A DNA stretch of 64,000 nt from Enchytraeus crypticus. Taxonomy: Eukaryota; Annelida; Clitellata; Enchytraeida; Enchytraeidae. Location: contig CAJHZI010000512.1 in the NCBI GenBank assembly GCA_905160935.1, positions 231,501 through 295,500 of the forward strand. Reading direction: 5' to 3'. The position numbers and the translations under genes are program-made. Shown here piece by piece: positions 54,708 through 63,229 of the stretch; the first letter of the stretch is position 1; the number at the start of each line of letters is the position of its first letter. Under the pieces are notes generated by a model. It did no database searches. It was given only the letters and a program-made list of their open reading frames with translations, and was not told where the DNA came from.

Positions 54708-56559
54708 GTACTGACTCCTCTACACCCACACCCACGAATGCTTTTCAATAATAATAATAATAGTAAAGGTTAACGTCCGTTTCCTCATACAAGGATGATG
54801 TCAGGGACGTTATATAACCGATATCGTCATGAACGACTGTAGCACCTAATGCTGTGTGATTGCTTGCGAGCAGCCGAGCCTCTAAGTCACTGCCGGGCTA
54901 CCAGTGCAAGTGTCCCGTCGAGTACGCCGGTATCAACTGCGACATCTCCAGTCCGTGCCTGAGTAGACCCTGCCTGCACGGCGCAGGCTGCCAGGTCAAG
55001 GACGACGGTAGCTTCTACTGCTCCTGTCACTATGGTTACGCAGGACTGCTCTGTGACGTCAGAGTTCCGCTACAGCCTGGACAGGGTTAGTGTCCATTGA
55101 ATCCGGGATTTACTGGACAGGATTAGTATCCGCTAAATCCGGGATTTACTGGTCAGGATTAGTATCCGATAAATCCGGGATTTACTGGACAGGGTTAGTG
55201 TCCATTAAATCCAGGATTTACTGGTCAGGATTAGTATCCGTTAAATCCAGGATTTACTAGTCAGGATTAGTATCTGTTAAATCCAGGATTTACTGGTCAG
55301 GATTAGTATCCGTTAAATCCAGGATTTACTGGTCAGGATTAATATCCTTTCTGGACAGGGTTAGTGTTCGTTAAATCCGGGATTTACTGGACAGGATTAG
55401 TATCCGTTAAATCTAGGATTTACTGTTCAGGATTAGTGTCCATTAAATCCAGGATTAGCTGGACATGTTTAATGCGGATTTACTGTCCATTCACTCGTCT
55501 ACAATTAAACTAGACTACTTAATTTTTTGTCCTAAAATCTACATGTACTAACCGTAGTGCACTTCGCACTACGCTTTTCGCATTCTTCTGCCATAATACG
55601 TCACAGGTTTCGCACTGGCTACAGCCAGTGCGAAATGCACTGATTGATTGATTCACTCGTTTATATCTATTTTGCTCTGGAATTTTTTGATTGAGATTCA
55701 TTATTTCATTAGTTCATAACAATGTAGTCAATGCTTAGTTGGATAAGTATTTGAAGCACAAAAAGTATAATATAACTGAAGAGAATCTGTTTAAAACCAG
55801 TACTGCTGCTCCAGCTGCTTAGCTTCATTACTGCTTTACTTCAGCTTTATTGATTGATTGACTTATTTATTTATTTATTTATTTATTGAGTGAGTCAGTT
55901 ATTCATATATAGTGATTGTTTGAATGTTAGCTTCATTGATTGATAGAATGTGCTCTATCAGTATGAACCCGCCCCTATTCATCCTGTCCTCTACAGCCTT
56001 TTATAATTTATAATAAAAATAATAATACTAATAATAATAATTATTATTATTATAATTATAATTTTATAATAACTGATGAATGCATTGATTGCATACCCAG
56101 CCCCGCACGCGTGCCTAACCGACCCGTGTCTGAACGGCGCTGAGTGCAGACTGCTCGGCGCGGGTAAGTTCACGTGTATCTGCCCTGTGGGCTACAAGGG
56201 CGAGGCATGCGAGCAGCAGCTGCTCACTGCCTGCAGGTCCCAGCCCTGCCTCAACAATGCCACCTGCCTTCCCCACACCAGTGGCTTCCGCTGTCTTTGT
56301 ACCTCGGCCTACACCGGGCTCACGTGCGCCGAGCCTGCCGAGCAGGGGAACGGGCGCGCCCAGGCCGGGCAGGGGAACGGGCACGCCCAGGCCGGTGAGA
56401 GAGGGGACCAGCAGGAGCAGGAGAGGCTGCCGCAGTATAAGCACAATCAGGCCCTTCAGAAACAAATACAGGTGAGACGAAGAGGTTTTCGTTCAAAAAA
56501 GTGTAGTTGACGAGTTTATTTTAATAAATTTTGATTATATATTAAATATACAATCTCTG

Positions 56560-56618
<59 letters not shown>

Positions 56619-59600
56619 ATACTATTATATTATAAAACCTCTATGTTACTGTTACAATATAGAGGTTTTAGCACAAAATGTGTGGTTGAAGAGTTTTGCT
56701 TTGTTCTGGGAAAAGGCTATTATGATTGTGTCACAAGCAGTATCGCAGGCTAATCAGAATCAGCTGGCATACTCTTGTCACAGTCACTTATCAATAATCG
56801 CTGATGTAACTTTATTCAGTGGTGGGCAAGAAAAGTAGCCTAAAAGAAGTAATGAAGCTTTTTTGAAATTTTTCTTACATAAATAATTAAACTTTGTCGC
56901 CTAAATGGACAAAATAAGGACTTTTATTTAGCAACTTTTTGTTAATCCAGACATAAATATTTTCAAGAGTTCATGTTTTTACTTAGCCTATTCTAAAATG
57001 TTACATACACAACGTTTTAAAATGTTACATAAACAAGCATTTTAGAATAGCCTATTCTAAAATGCTAGGCTCATATAATAGGCACTATTAGATAGATTTG
57101 CATTATGTTGACTTTCCAATTGACAATTTGATTAATTAATTGATAAATTGATTAAATAATGGAGTACTATATTCATTGATTGATTGAGTTATTGGTCGAT
57201 TGATTAATTGACTGATTCATTTGACAAATTTTTCTGGTACAACAGAAGGAATCTAATCAGCTGGACAGCCAGCAGCTTAAGCTGGGGCAGCAAGAAGCTA
57301 AGCAGCTGGAGCGCCTACAGCTGCAGCAGCTGAAACATGACGAGAAGGAACAGCTGCTGATTGGTCGCAAGCAGCAGCTGCAGAGTAAGCTACAGCAGAA
57401 ACAACAGCAGCAGAACAAGCAACAAGAGCGGCTGCAGCAGCAACAACAACAGCTTCAACAGATGTGCGGCACAGTACGGTGCCTCAACGGTGGCCAGTGC
57501 TACGTTTGTGTTCACTTGTAATCTCCAGTTAATTAATTGAGTAAATAATAAGTAATTAATTGATTGACTGAGTAATTGATTGATTAATTAATTATTTATT
57601 TTGTAATTAATTACAACGATAGCCAGTGCTTCGTTGGCGTTTCACTTGTTATCTCTAATTTATTAATTAAATAAATAAATAAATAATTGATTGATTGAGT
57701 AATTAATTAGTTATTTATTATGTAATTAATTACAACGATAGCCAGTGCTTCGTTGGCGTTTCACTTGCTATCTCTAATTTAATTAATTAATTAAATAAAT
57801 AATTAATTGATTGATTGAGTGATTGATTGATTAATTAATTAGTTATTTATTATGTAATTAATTACAACGGTGGCCAGTGCTTCGTTGACGTTTCACTTGC
57901 TATCTCAAAATTAAGCAATGAATTAATTAGTACTTAATCAATTATTAATTAATTAATTAGTAATTTAATTACATCGTTGATCAGTGCTTAGTTGGTATTT
58001 AAACTTATTATCTCTAATTAATTAATTACTAATTAATTACAACGGTCCTTCGTTTGTGTTTTACTTGCTATCTAATTAACTAATTTATTTGTACATTAAT
58101 TATAAGAATGGACATTTTTTAGCACTTTCTGGAGCCTAGGCCCTCACCAACCCATTCTGACGTCGGTTTGGATATGAAATATAGTGCTATGTCACCTTTT
58201 GCGCAAAGTGCAGTTCACGGATGGGAAATTTTTCAGCAACCCAGGCACAATACTGCTAATATATAACATAATAATTACAGTAATATAGCACTGTAATTAT
58301 ATAGTATAATAATATAATATACTGTAGAAATATAGTGATATAATATACAGAAATAAGTTTCAAAGAGAGCATAAAATTAAAAACAATATAAACAACTATT
58401 ATATACATGTACGTATATATTAGGTTTATTATAAGTATTTGGTATATGAAGACCGGAATGAGTGTTGCTGGATTGTATAAAGTTCCATTCATATGTAGAC
58501 ATTTTTTACTAGTTTAGCTATTAATATAAATGTAATTGTTATTTAGCTTATTATTACTATTGAACACTTTCTGTAAAGTAGTCTCAAAGACCGAGTTTGG
58601 CCATGACACTGCTAAATAAGTTTTCGTTGGTAACAATAATAATTAATAATTAACTGTATTTATCTTTAATAATTAACTGAATTAATAATTAACTGTATTT
58701 TTTCAATAATTAACTGTATTTATTCTCTTATCTGTATTTATTCTCTTAATTGTCTTTATTCTCTTAACTGTATTTATTATCTACTCAACCTTTGATCGCT
58801 CAGGACACTAGCGGATCAGGACTGCTGTGTTTCTGCTCAGCCCGCTACACGGGTCCAGACTGTAGCGTGGAGGTCAGACCCTGCGAGTCTAACCCCTGCC
58901 TCGTCAACCACACGTGTGTGGAGGTCATACAGGCTGATAACATAGGATACAACTGCTCGCTTAAAGGTACGGGGTTGTGGGTACTTTTTATTTATTTATT
59001 TATTTAGATCACCAAAAGGGTCATTCAACCCTGTACAGTTCACAAGCAATGCAAACAAACAAGTAAATGCAATAAGTGAGCACAATTTAAATGTGAACCA
59101 TGGTGAACTTAAAACGAAAATGTAAAGTAGAAATTAAAGAATTGCAATAAAGAAATTCAAAATAAAGAAAATTAATGATAATAGGTACGCATAATTATAC
59201 ATTTAAGATCAGTATCATTAATAACTATTTAATAAGCTTGACGAAGATTAATATTGAAACAGTTAACGGAAGGACATGATCGTAAATTAGGTAGAAGGGA
59301 TAGCCAGTATCTAGGGCCTTGTACAGCGATATACTTTTCGCGACAGAGGGTTCTGAACGATGGTATAGTAAATTCCGAAACTTGTCGAAATTTATAAACA
59401 GAATTTACAACATTATTTAATAGCAACGAATAGTTGTAACATGAAGGCATATCATTATGAATAAGTTTATACAGAAATACGCAACAGCAATGTTTATGAA
59501 TATCACTTAACTTTAAAATTTTAAGTTCTTTAAATATATTGTTCGTATGACTACGAAACTCTGCATGTTGAATTATTCTAATTGCTCGTTTTTGAAGTAC

Positions 59601-62269
59601 TATCAATTCGTTGAGCAAGGTTTTAGAAGCGTTCCTCCAAACAATATTACAATAAATTAGATGCGGATATATTAGACTGTAGTATAAATTTAACATACAA
59701 TGTTTAGGTAACTCAGTTTTAACCCGATGGAGTAATCCAATGGATTTGGCTAATTTTTGTGCAGTATAAGAAATATGATATTGCCACGATAATTTTTCAT
59801 CAAGAATTTATGCTGCATTATCATCATCGTCGTCGTAATCGTCGTCGTCAGCACCAACATCATCATCGTCGTCGTCGTGGTCATCATCATCATCATTATC
59901 ATTGTCATCATTATCATCATCATCATCATTATCATCAACATCATCGTCGTCGTCGTAATCAGGACTGGTTTCATATGTAACAGGTTTAGAAGAACTAGTT
60001 TCATATGTAACAGGTTTAATTGGACTGGTTTCATATGTAACAGGTTTAGAAGGACTGGTTTCATATGTAACCGGTTTAGAAGGACTGGTTTCATATGTAA
60101 CAGGTTTAGAAGGACTGGTTTCATACACAACAGGTTTAGAAGGACTGGTTTCATATGCAACAGGTTTAGAAGGACTGGTTTCATACACAACAGGTTTAGA
60201 AGGACTGGTTTCATATGCAACAGGTTTAGAAGGACTGGTTTCATATGCAACAGGTTTAGAAGGACTGGTTTCATATGTAACAGGTTTAGAAGGACTGGTT
60301 TCATATGTAACAGGTTTAGAAGAACTGGTTTCATACGTAACAGGTTTAGAAGGACTGATTTTATATGTAACTTATGTTTCATATCATCATTGTATGAGGA
60401 AACGGACGTTAAACCTTTATTATTATTAACAGGTTTAGAAGGGCTTGTGGAGCTCCACTCTAAGGTCTCATCGGTGGAAAGTTTCGTCGTCTTCTGCATC
60501 TTCATCGTCGTCATCCTTTGTGCCTCTATATTGCTGTGCTACTCCTTCAACTGGTAAGTTGTCAATACTACTAGATACTCCTTCAACTGGTAAGTTATCA
60601 ATACTGCTTTGTTACTCCTTCAACTGGTAAGTTATCAATACTGCTTTGTTACTCCTTCAACTGGTAAGTTATCAATACTGCTTTGTTACTCCTTCAACTG
60701 GTAAGTTATCAATACTACTTTGTTACTCCTTCAACTGGTAAGTTATCAATACTGCTTTGTTACTCCTTCAACTGGTAAGTTATCAATACTACTTTGTTAC
60801 TCCTTCAACTGGCAAGTTATCAATATTGTTTTGTTACTCCTTCAACTGGTAAGTTATCAACACTGCTTTGTTACTCCTTCAACTGGTAAGTTATCAATAC
60901 TGACCAATATAAAAAATGCTACGCAGTATTTTTGCCATAATTCGTCACAAGTTAACGAAATTAAAACGACGCTAGACCTATATTTCGTGCCATTTCTCTA
61001 TTACATGTTTCGTCATGTGCGGACGACAGCATTTACTACATACCATTTTCTAATACAGTTCGGACATGTGCGGACGACAGCGTTTACTGCACACCATTTC
61101 TCTATTACAGTTTCAACATGTGTGAACTGAACAACAGCATTTACTTTATACCATTTCTCTATTACAATTTCGACATGTGTGAACGACAGCATTTACTCTA
61201 TACCATTTCTCTATTATAGTTTTGACATATGTGGACGACAGCATTTACTGCATACCATTTCTCTATAACAGTTTCGATATGTGCGGACGACAACATATAC
61301 TGCATACCATTTCTCTATTACAATTTCGACATGCGCAGACTAACTGCTAGTTCTATTCTGCCATAATACGTCACAGGTTAACGAGAATAAAACGACGCTA
61401 GACCTCTATTTCATGCCATTTCTCTATTACAGTTTCGAAATATAAGGACGACAGCATTTACTGCATACATTTCTCTAATAAAGTTTGGACATGTGCGGAC
61501 GACAGCATTTACTGCATACCATTTCTCTATTGCAGTGACGACTGCATTTACTGCATACCATTTCTCTATTACAGTGACGACTGCATTTACTGCATACCAT
61601 TTCTCTATTGCAGTGACGACTGCATTTACTTCATACCATTTCTCAATTACAGTGACGACAGCATTTACTGCATACCATTTCTCTGTTACAGTGACGACTG
61701 CATTTACTGCATACCACTTTTCAATTACAGTGACGACAGCATTTACTGCATACCATTTCTCAATTACAGTGACGACAGCATTTACTGCATACCATTTCTC
61801 AATTACTGTGACGACAGCATTTACTGCATACCATTTCTCTATTACAGTTTCGACATATGTGAACGACATCATTTGCTCTATACCAATTCTCTATTACAGT
61901 TTCGACCTATGTGGACGACAGACGAGAGTGAGCGACGACCGGGTGTACGAGAAGCTCGACCTGTGGGACGCCTGGACGACCAGCCCTCGTCTCACCCTCC
62001 AGGACGCCATCGTCCCCTCAGAGACCATCGTGGCCCGTCACCCTATCGTCTTCACCCAGTCCTCCAGCAGCGAGGGGGAGGTCCCCCGCAGCGAGCCTCT
62101 CCTCCAAACCATCCCCGAGGTGGACGATGCTGATTGGGGCAGACAAATGTGGAGCCCGGGCAGCCCAAGAACGTTTGGCTCTAACCTCAATCGAACGTCG
62201 AATAATAGAAACGCCGTGAGGTCGAAGCTGAGAACTAAAGTTAAGAAAACTCGACGACCGATTTATTAA
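47665..62269 (+). CDS. Large lectin/mucin/EGF-repeat type I membrane protein, 9 exons
   Basis: Predicted cell-surface protein of ~2316 aa; no close named homologue recognised. Exons: 47665-47767 (signal peptide, tentative), 48252-48518, 49158-54243, 54874-55085, 56101-56471, 57246-57503, 58804-58966, 60433-60553, 61900-62269. All phases match and the total of 6951 nt is divisible by three. Order: signal peptide; SUEL-type lectin domain (res. ~35-123); Thr-rich stalk (~125-198); acidic then Lys-rich repeats; RQRRKR furin-like site (~462-467); an unassigned region; Asn/Ser-rich repeats; EGF domains from ~residue 1331; a Gln-rich coiled-coil-like insert; last EGF modules; TM helix (~2172-2191); cytoplasmic tail. 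Typical EGF unit: C-x4-C-NGGTC-x-C-x-C-x2-GY-G-x2-C. This architecture suits adhesion or an extracellular coat. Ligand and role are unknown. EGF-domain continuity across introns supports exons 3-7 strongly. Exon 1 rests on phase and hydrophobicity alone. Confidence 0.85.
47875..48062 (-). repeat. Dispersed repeat F, second copy
   Basis: Reverse complement of 25937-26150. It ends just upstream of the lectin exon (48252). Confidence 0.6.
48252..48518 (+). CDS. Exon 2: SUEL/rhamnose-binding-lectin-like domain
   Basis: The acceptor is TTGATTGTAG and the donor G|GTAGCA; both ends are phase 1, the usual format of a shuffled extracellular module. The 89 residues carry the SUEL pattern: a first cysteine in [40 protein letters not shown], then [15 protein letters not shown]. 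Family knowledge: SUEL domains bind galactose or rhamnose through a loop near an N-terminal Glu and a late diglycine-like loop. The canonical ANYGR motif is missing here (HILGLTPLD instead), so sugar binding is uncertain. Confidence 0.75.
48782..48842 (-). mobile_element. SINE family B tail in lectin/EGF intron 2
   Basis: Minus-strand tail lying between two (TA)n tracts. Confidence 0.6.
49158..54243 (+). CDS. Exon 3: 5.1-kb exon with stalk, charged and Asn/Ser repeats and EGF domains 1-8
   Basis: One open exon of 5086 nt. From the start: Thr/Ser-rich mucin-like stretch (49160-49370); acidic [10 protein letters not shown] (~49450-49480); a Cys pair region (MCARLESG...YCPTVG); about six ~16-residue repeats of the [16 protein letters not shown] type (49608-49930); a Lys tract [13 protein letters not shown] (~49945); RQRRKR|Q at 50171-50188, a proprotein-convertase-like site; an unassigned globular-looking part ([17 protein letters not shown]..., 50450-50900); four ~57-residue Asn/Ser-rich repeats built on [17 protein letters not shown] (51350-52010); ~13-residue repeats of [12 protein letters not shown] (52500-52690). 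Seven EGF modules follow, then an eighth interrupted by a ~120-residue insert, and the start of the ninth. Donor ACGTG|GTGAGT splits a Cys codon of EGF 9. Confidence 0.88.
54266..54520 (-). mobile_element. SINE family C in lectin/EGF intron 3
   Basis: Nearly complete minus-strand copy, starting ~22 bp after the exon 3 donor at 54244. Confidence 0.75.
54749..54814 (-). mobile_element. SINE family B tail in lectin/EGF intron 3
   Basis: Minus-strand tail ending ~60 bp upstream of the exon 4 acceptor at 54873. Confidence 0.65.
54874..57503 (+). CDS. Exons 4-6: EGF domains 9-12, Gln-rich linker, start of EGF 13
   Basis: Exon 4 (54874-55085) completes EGF 9 ([13 protein letters not shown]) and holds EGF 10. 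Exon 5 (56101-56471) holds EGF 11 ([12 protein letters not shown]...) and EGF 12 ([12 protein letters not shown]...), then an Ala/Gly/Gln-rich tail. Exon 6 (57246-57503) is a Leu/Gln/Lys-rich, coiled-coil-like stretch ending in [13 protein letters not shown], the first half of EGF 13. The exon 6 donor is a weak TAC|GTTTGT. It is fixed by the next exon, which continues the EGF fold exactly ([17 protein letters not shown]). Confidence 0.85.
55076..55480 (+). repeat. 36-bp array copying the exon 4 donor of the lectin/EGF gene
   Basis: The junction CCTGGACAGG|GTTAGTGTCC continues into ~10 copies of GGATTTACTGG(A/T)CAGG-(G/A)TTAGTATCC-TTAAATCC. GT is kept in the copies near 55196 and 55360; others read ATTAG. 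Confidence 0.9.
57037..57065. other. Near-perfect 14+1+14 palindrome in lectin/EGF intron 5
   Basis: GCATTTTAGAATAG, C, CTATTCTAAAATGC. Half-copies lie just upstream (16 bp, ~56986-57001). Confidence 0.8.
57485..58060 (+). repeat. ~118-bp repeats copying the exon 6 donor of the lectin/EGF gene
   Basis: The exon end AACGGTGGCCAGTGCTAC|GTTTG recurs as AACGATAGCCAGTGCTTCGT at ~57615 and ~57732, AACGGTGGCCAGTGCTTCGT at ~57866, and decayed forms at ~57972 and ~58040. Each is followed by TTTCACTTG, TATCTCTAATT and TTAATTAAT runs. Confidence 0.88.
58108..58255 (-). mobile_element. (GAT)n-tailed repeat in lectin/EGF intron 6
   Basis: Minus-strand internal part (GAGCCTAGGCCCTCACCAA... to GCACAATACTG); the tail is missing. 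Confidence 0.55.
58804..58966 (+). CDS. Exon 7: second half of EGF 13 and a degenerate EGF 14
   Basis: After the acceptor GATCGCTCAG the frame reads [13 protein letters not shown], closing EGF 13, and then [12 protein letters not shown]...YNCSLKG. The last unit has the first four cysteines but loses the final C-x-C...C part and runs into the membrane-proximal segment, so it is probably a broken or partial EGF. The exon ends in phase 1 (AAAG|GTACGG). Confidence 0.82.
58986..59812 (-). mobile_element. 5'-truncated Jockey-like LINE, reverse-transcriptase C-terminus and 3' tail
   Basis: On the minus strand the frame reads [57 protein letters not shown] and [15 protein letters not shown], the thumb/connection region typical of Jockey/CR1-type non-LTR reverse transcriptases. 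It ends in a (TAAA)n tail (read as TTTA repeats at 58986-59007). The catalytic part is missing. It lies in intron 7 of the lectin/EGF gene in antisense orientation. Confidence 0.85.
59955..60365 (+). repeat. 30-bp array copying the TM-exon (exon 8) acceptor
   Basis: About 13 copies of GTAACAGGTTTAGAAGGACT-GGTTTCATAT. The real junction reads TTAACAG|GTTTAGAAGGGCTTG at 60432, and a SINE tail now separates it from the array. Confidence 0.9.
60376..60430 (+). mobile_element. SINE family B tail abutting the TM-exon acceptor
   Basis: TGAGGAAACGGACGTTAAAC is followed by TTATTATTATTAACAG. The element's TTA end forms the DNA right up to the exon 8 acceptor at 60432. Confidence 0.7.
60433..60553 (+). 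CDS. Exon 8: transmembrane helix
   Basis: The 121-nt exon starts in phase 1 and ends in phase 2. It encodes [16 protein letters not shown] and then a ~20-residue hydrophobic helix ([19 protein letters not shown]). Both boundaries are copied many times in the flanking introns: the start in a 30-bp array upstream, the end in a 37-bp array downstream. The acceptor sits just after a SINE tail of TTA repeats. Confidence 0.85.
60541..60905 (+). repeat. 37-bp array copying the exon 8 donor
   Basis: CTCCTTCAACTG|GTAAGTT recurs nine times after the true donor at 60554. Eight copies keep GTAAGT and one reads GCAAGT (~60813). Spacer TATCAATACTGCTTTGTTA. Confidence 0.95.
60985..61899 (+). repeat. Array copying the exon 9 acceptor
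   Basis: About 17 units of CATTTACTGCATACCATTTC-TCTATTACAG followed by TTTCGACATGTG-GGACGACAG or GTGACGAC. The true junction (61899|61900) is the last unit. Unit ~52-60 bp early and 39 bp at 61500-61820. Confidence 0.93.
61900..62269 (+). CDS. Exon 9: cytoplasmic tail
   Basis: Last exon, ~123 residues, GC-richer than its surroundings. It begins TG|T TTC GAC CTA TGT, giving [20 protein letters not shown], contains Ser clusters ([13 protein letters not shown]) and acidic EVDDADWG, and ends basic ([14 protein letters not shown]) before TAA. No SH2/PDZ-type consensus is obvious. The acceptor TATTACAG|TTTCGACC has many upstream copies. Confidence 0.82.
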
Positions 62270-62344
62270 GATGTTGAGCGCTCAGAGGTAGGCTGAAAGA
62301 AAATTGTTTGAGAAGTTGGATTGGATGAAGATTGAATTTTATTA

Positions 62345-62590
62345 GAAGTTGAGATGAGTCATAGGAGTGTAGCAGAGATGAGTCATAGATGAGTCATAGG
62401 AGTGTAGCAGAGATGAGTCATAGATGAGTCATAGGAGTGTAGCAGAGATGAGTCATAGGAGTGTAGCAGAGATGAGTCATAGATGAGTCATAGGAGTGTA
62501 GCAGTGATGAGTCATAGATGAGTCTTAGGAGTGTAGCAAAGATGAGTCATAGAGGTGTAGCAGAGATGAGTCATAGATGAGTCATAGTGG
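62345..62590 (+). repeat. Minisatellite in the presumed 3' UTR of the lectin/EGF gene
   Basis: GATGAGTCATAGGAGTGTAG-CAGA units, ~10 copies, starting 75 bp after the stop codon. Each contains TGAGTCA, an AP-1-like heptamer. Confidence 0.85.
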
Positions 62591-62984
62591 CACATCAGGA
62601 GGAATGACTTATTAAAAATTGAAACGTTAAGTGATTATGAAGATCAAAGTAGAGATTGTAAGGCATTTTCAAAATATTTAATAGTACAAATATGTACATT
62701 GTAAAACTGATAATCGACTCACAAAAAGATGCAAGCGTTCTTAAGAGGCAATAATAGAGCAGATGTTAACTGTGGCCAAATGATATCATGTTTCTCATAT
62801 TTAATTTAAAAGCCCCACTTTGAAGGCTGACTCAGCAGTATACTCGCTTCTTAAACACAAAGTTTGGCTTTCAAAACTCAGCCAGTTCATCTCTAATGTT
62901 ATCTCTGTGATACTGAGCAAATAGGTGGAGGCCGTTAGTAATTGTTTAATTTTATTTGTGGTTTGGTGTCACCTAAACTTTTGA

Positions 62985-63225
62985 ATGACTCAATAGCACA
63001 GTGGTTAGAGGCGTCAGGTAACGTCATGAGTTTTAAATGACAGATCCTGAGATGAATTGAACCCTCGTGGTTTTAAATCCCAGCCGCGCTTATCTGAGAG
63101 TAAAATCTCGGACATTCACAGGACTGGTTGCACAGAAAATTGAATAAATTGCCTAACGTTTAAACCAGCAGTATTACGCCTAAAAGTGGTAGATAGCAAC
63201 ATATTTGATCATTCACTATACTGTG
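62985..63225 (+). mobile_element. SINE family C downstream of the lectin/EGF gene
   Basis: Best plus-strand copy: AATAGCACAGTGGTTAGAGG head, ATGACAGATCCTGAGATG, then CGGACATTCACAGGACTGG and a body ending near GATCATTCACTATAC. Confidence 0.78.
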
Positions 63226-63229
63226 TGTT

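Noticed and set aside
59750-60514. Minus-strand 254-codon frame with repeated [10 protein letters not shown]
   Set aside because: Pure translation of the 30-bp junction array plus ATG/GAT microsatellite.
59877-60557. Plus-strand 226-codon frame running into the TM exon
   Set aside because: Array translation; its repeat frame ([10 protein letters not shown]) is not the frame of exon 8's own start, and the acceptor at 60432 gives the phase-correct exon.
61411-61872. Minus-strand 153-codon repeat protein
   Set aside because: Antisense of the exon 9 acceptor array.
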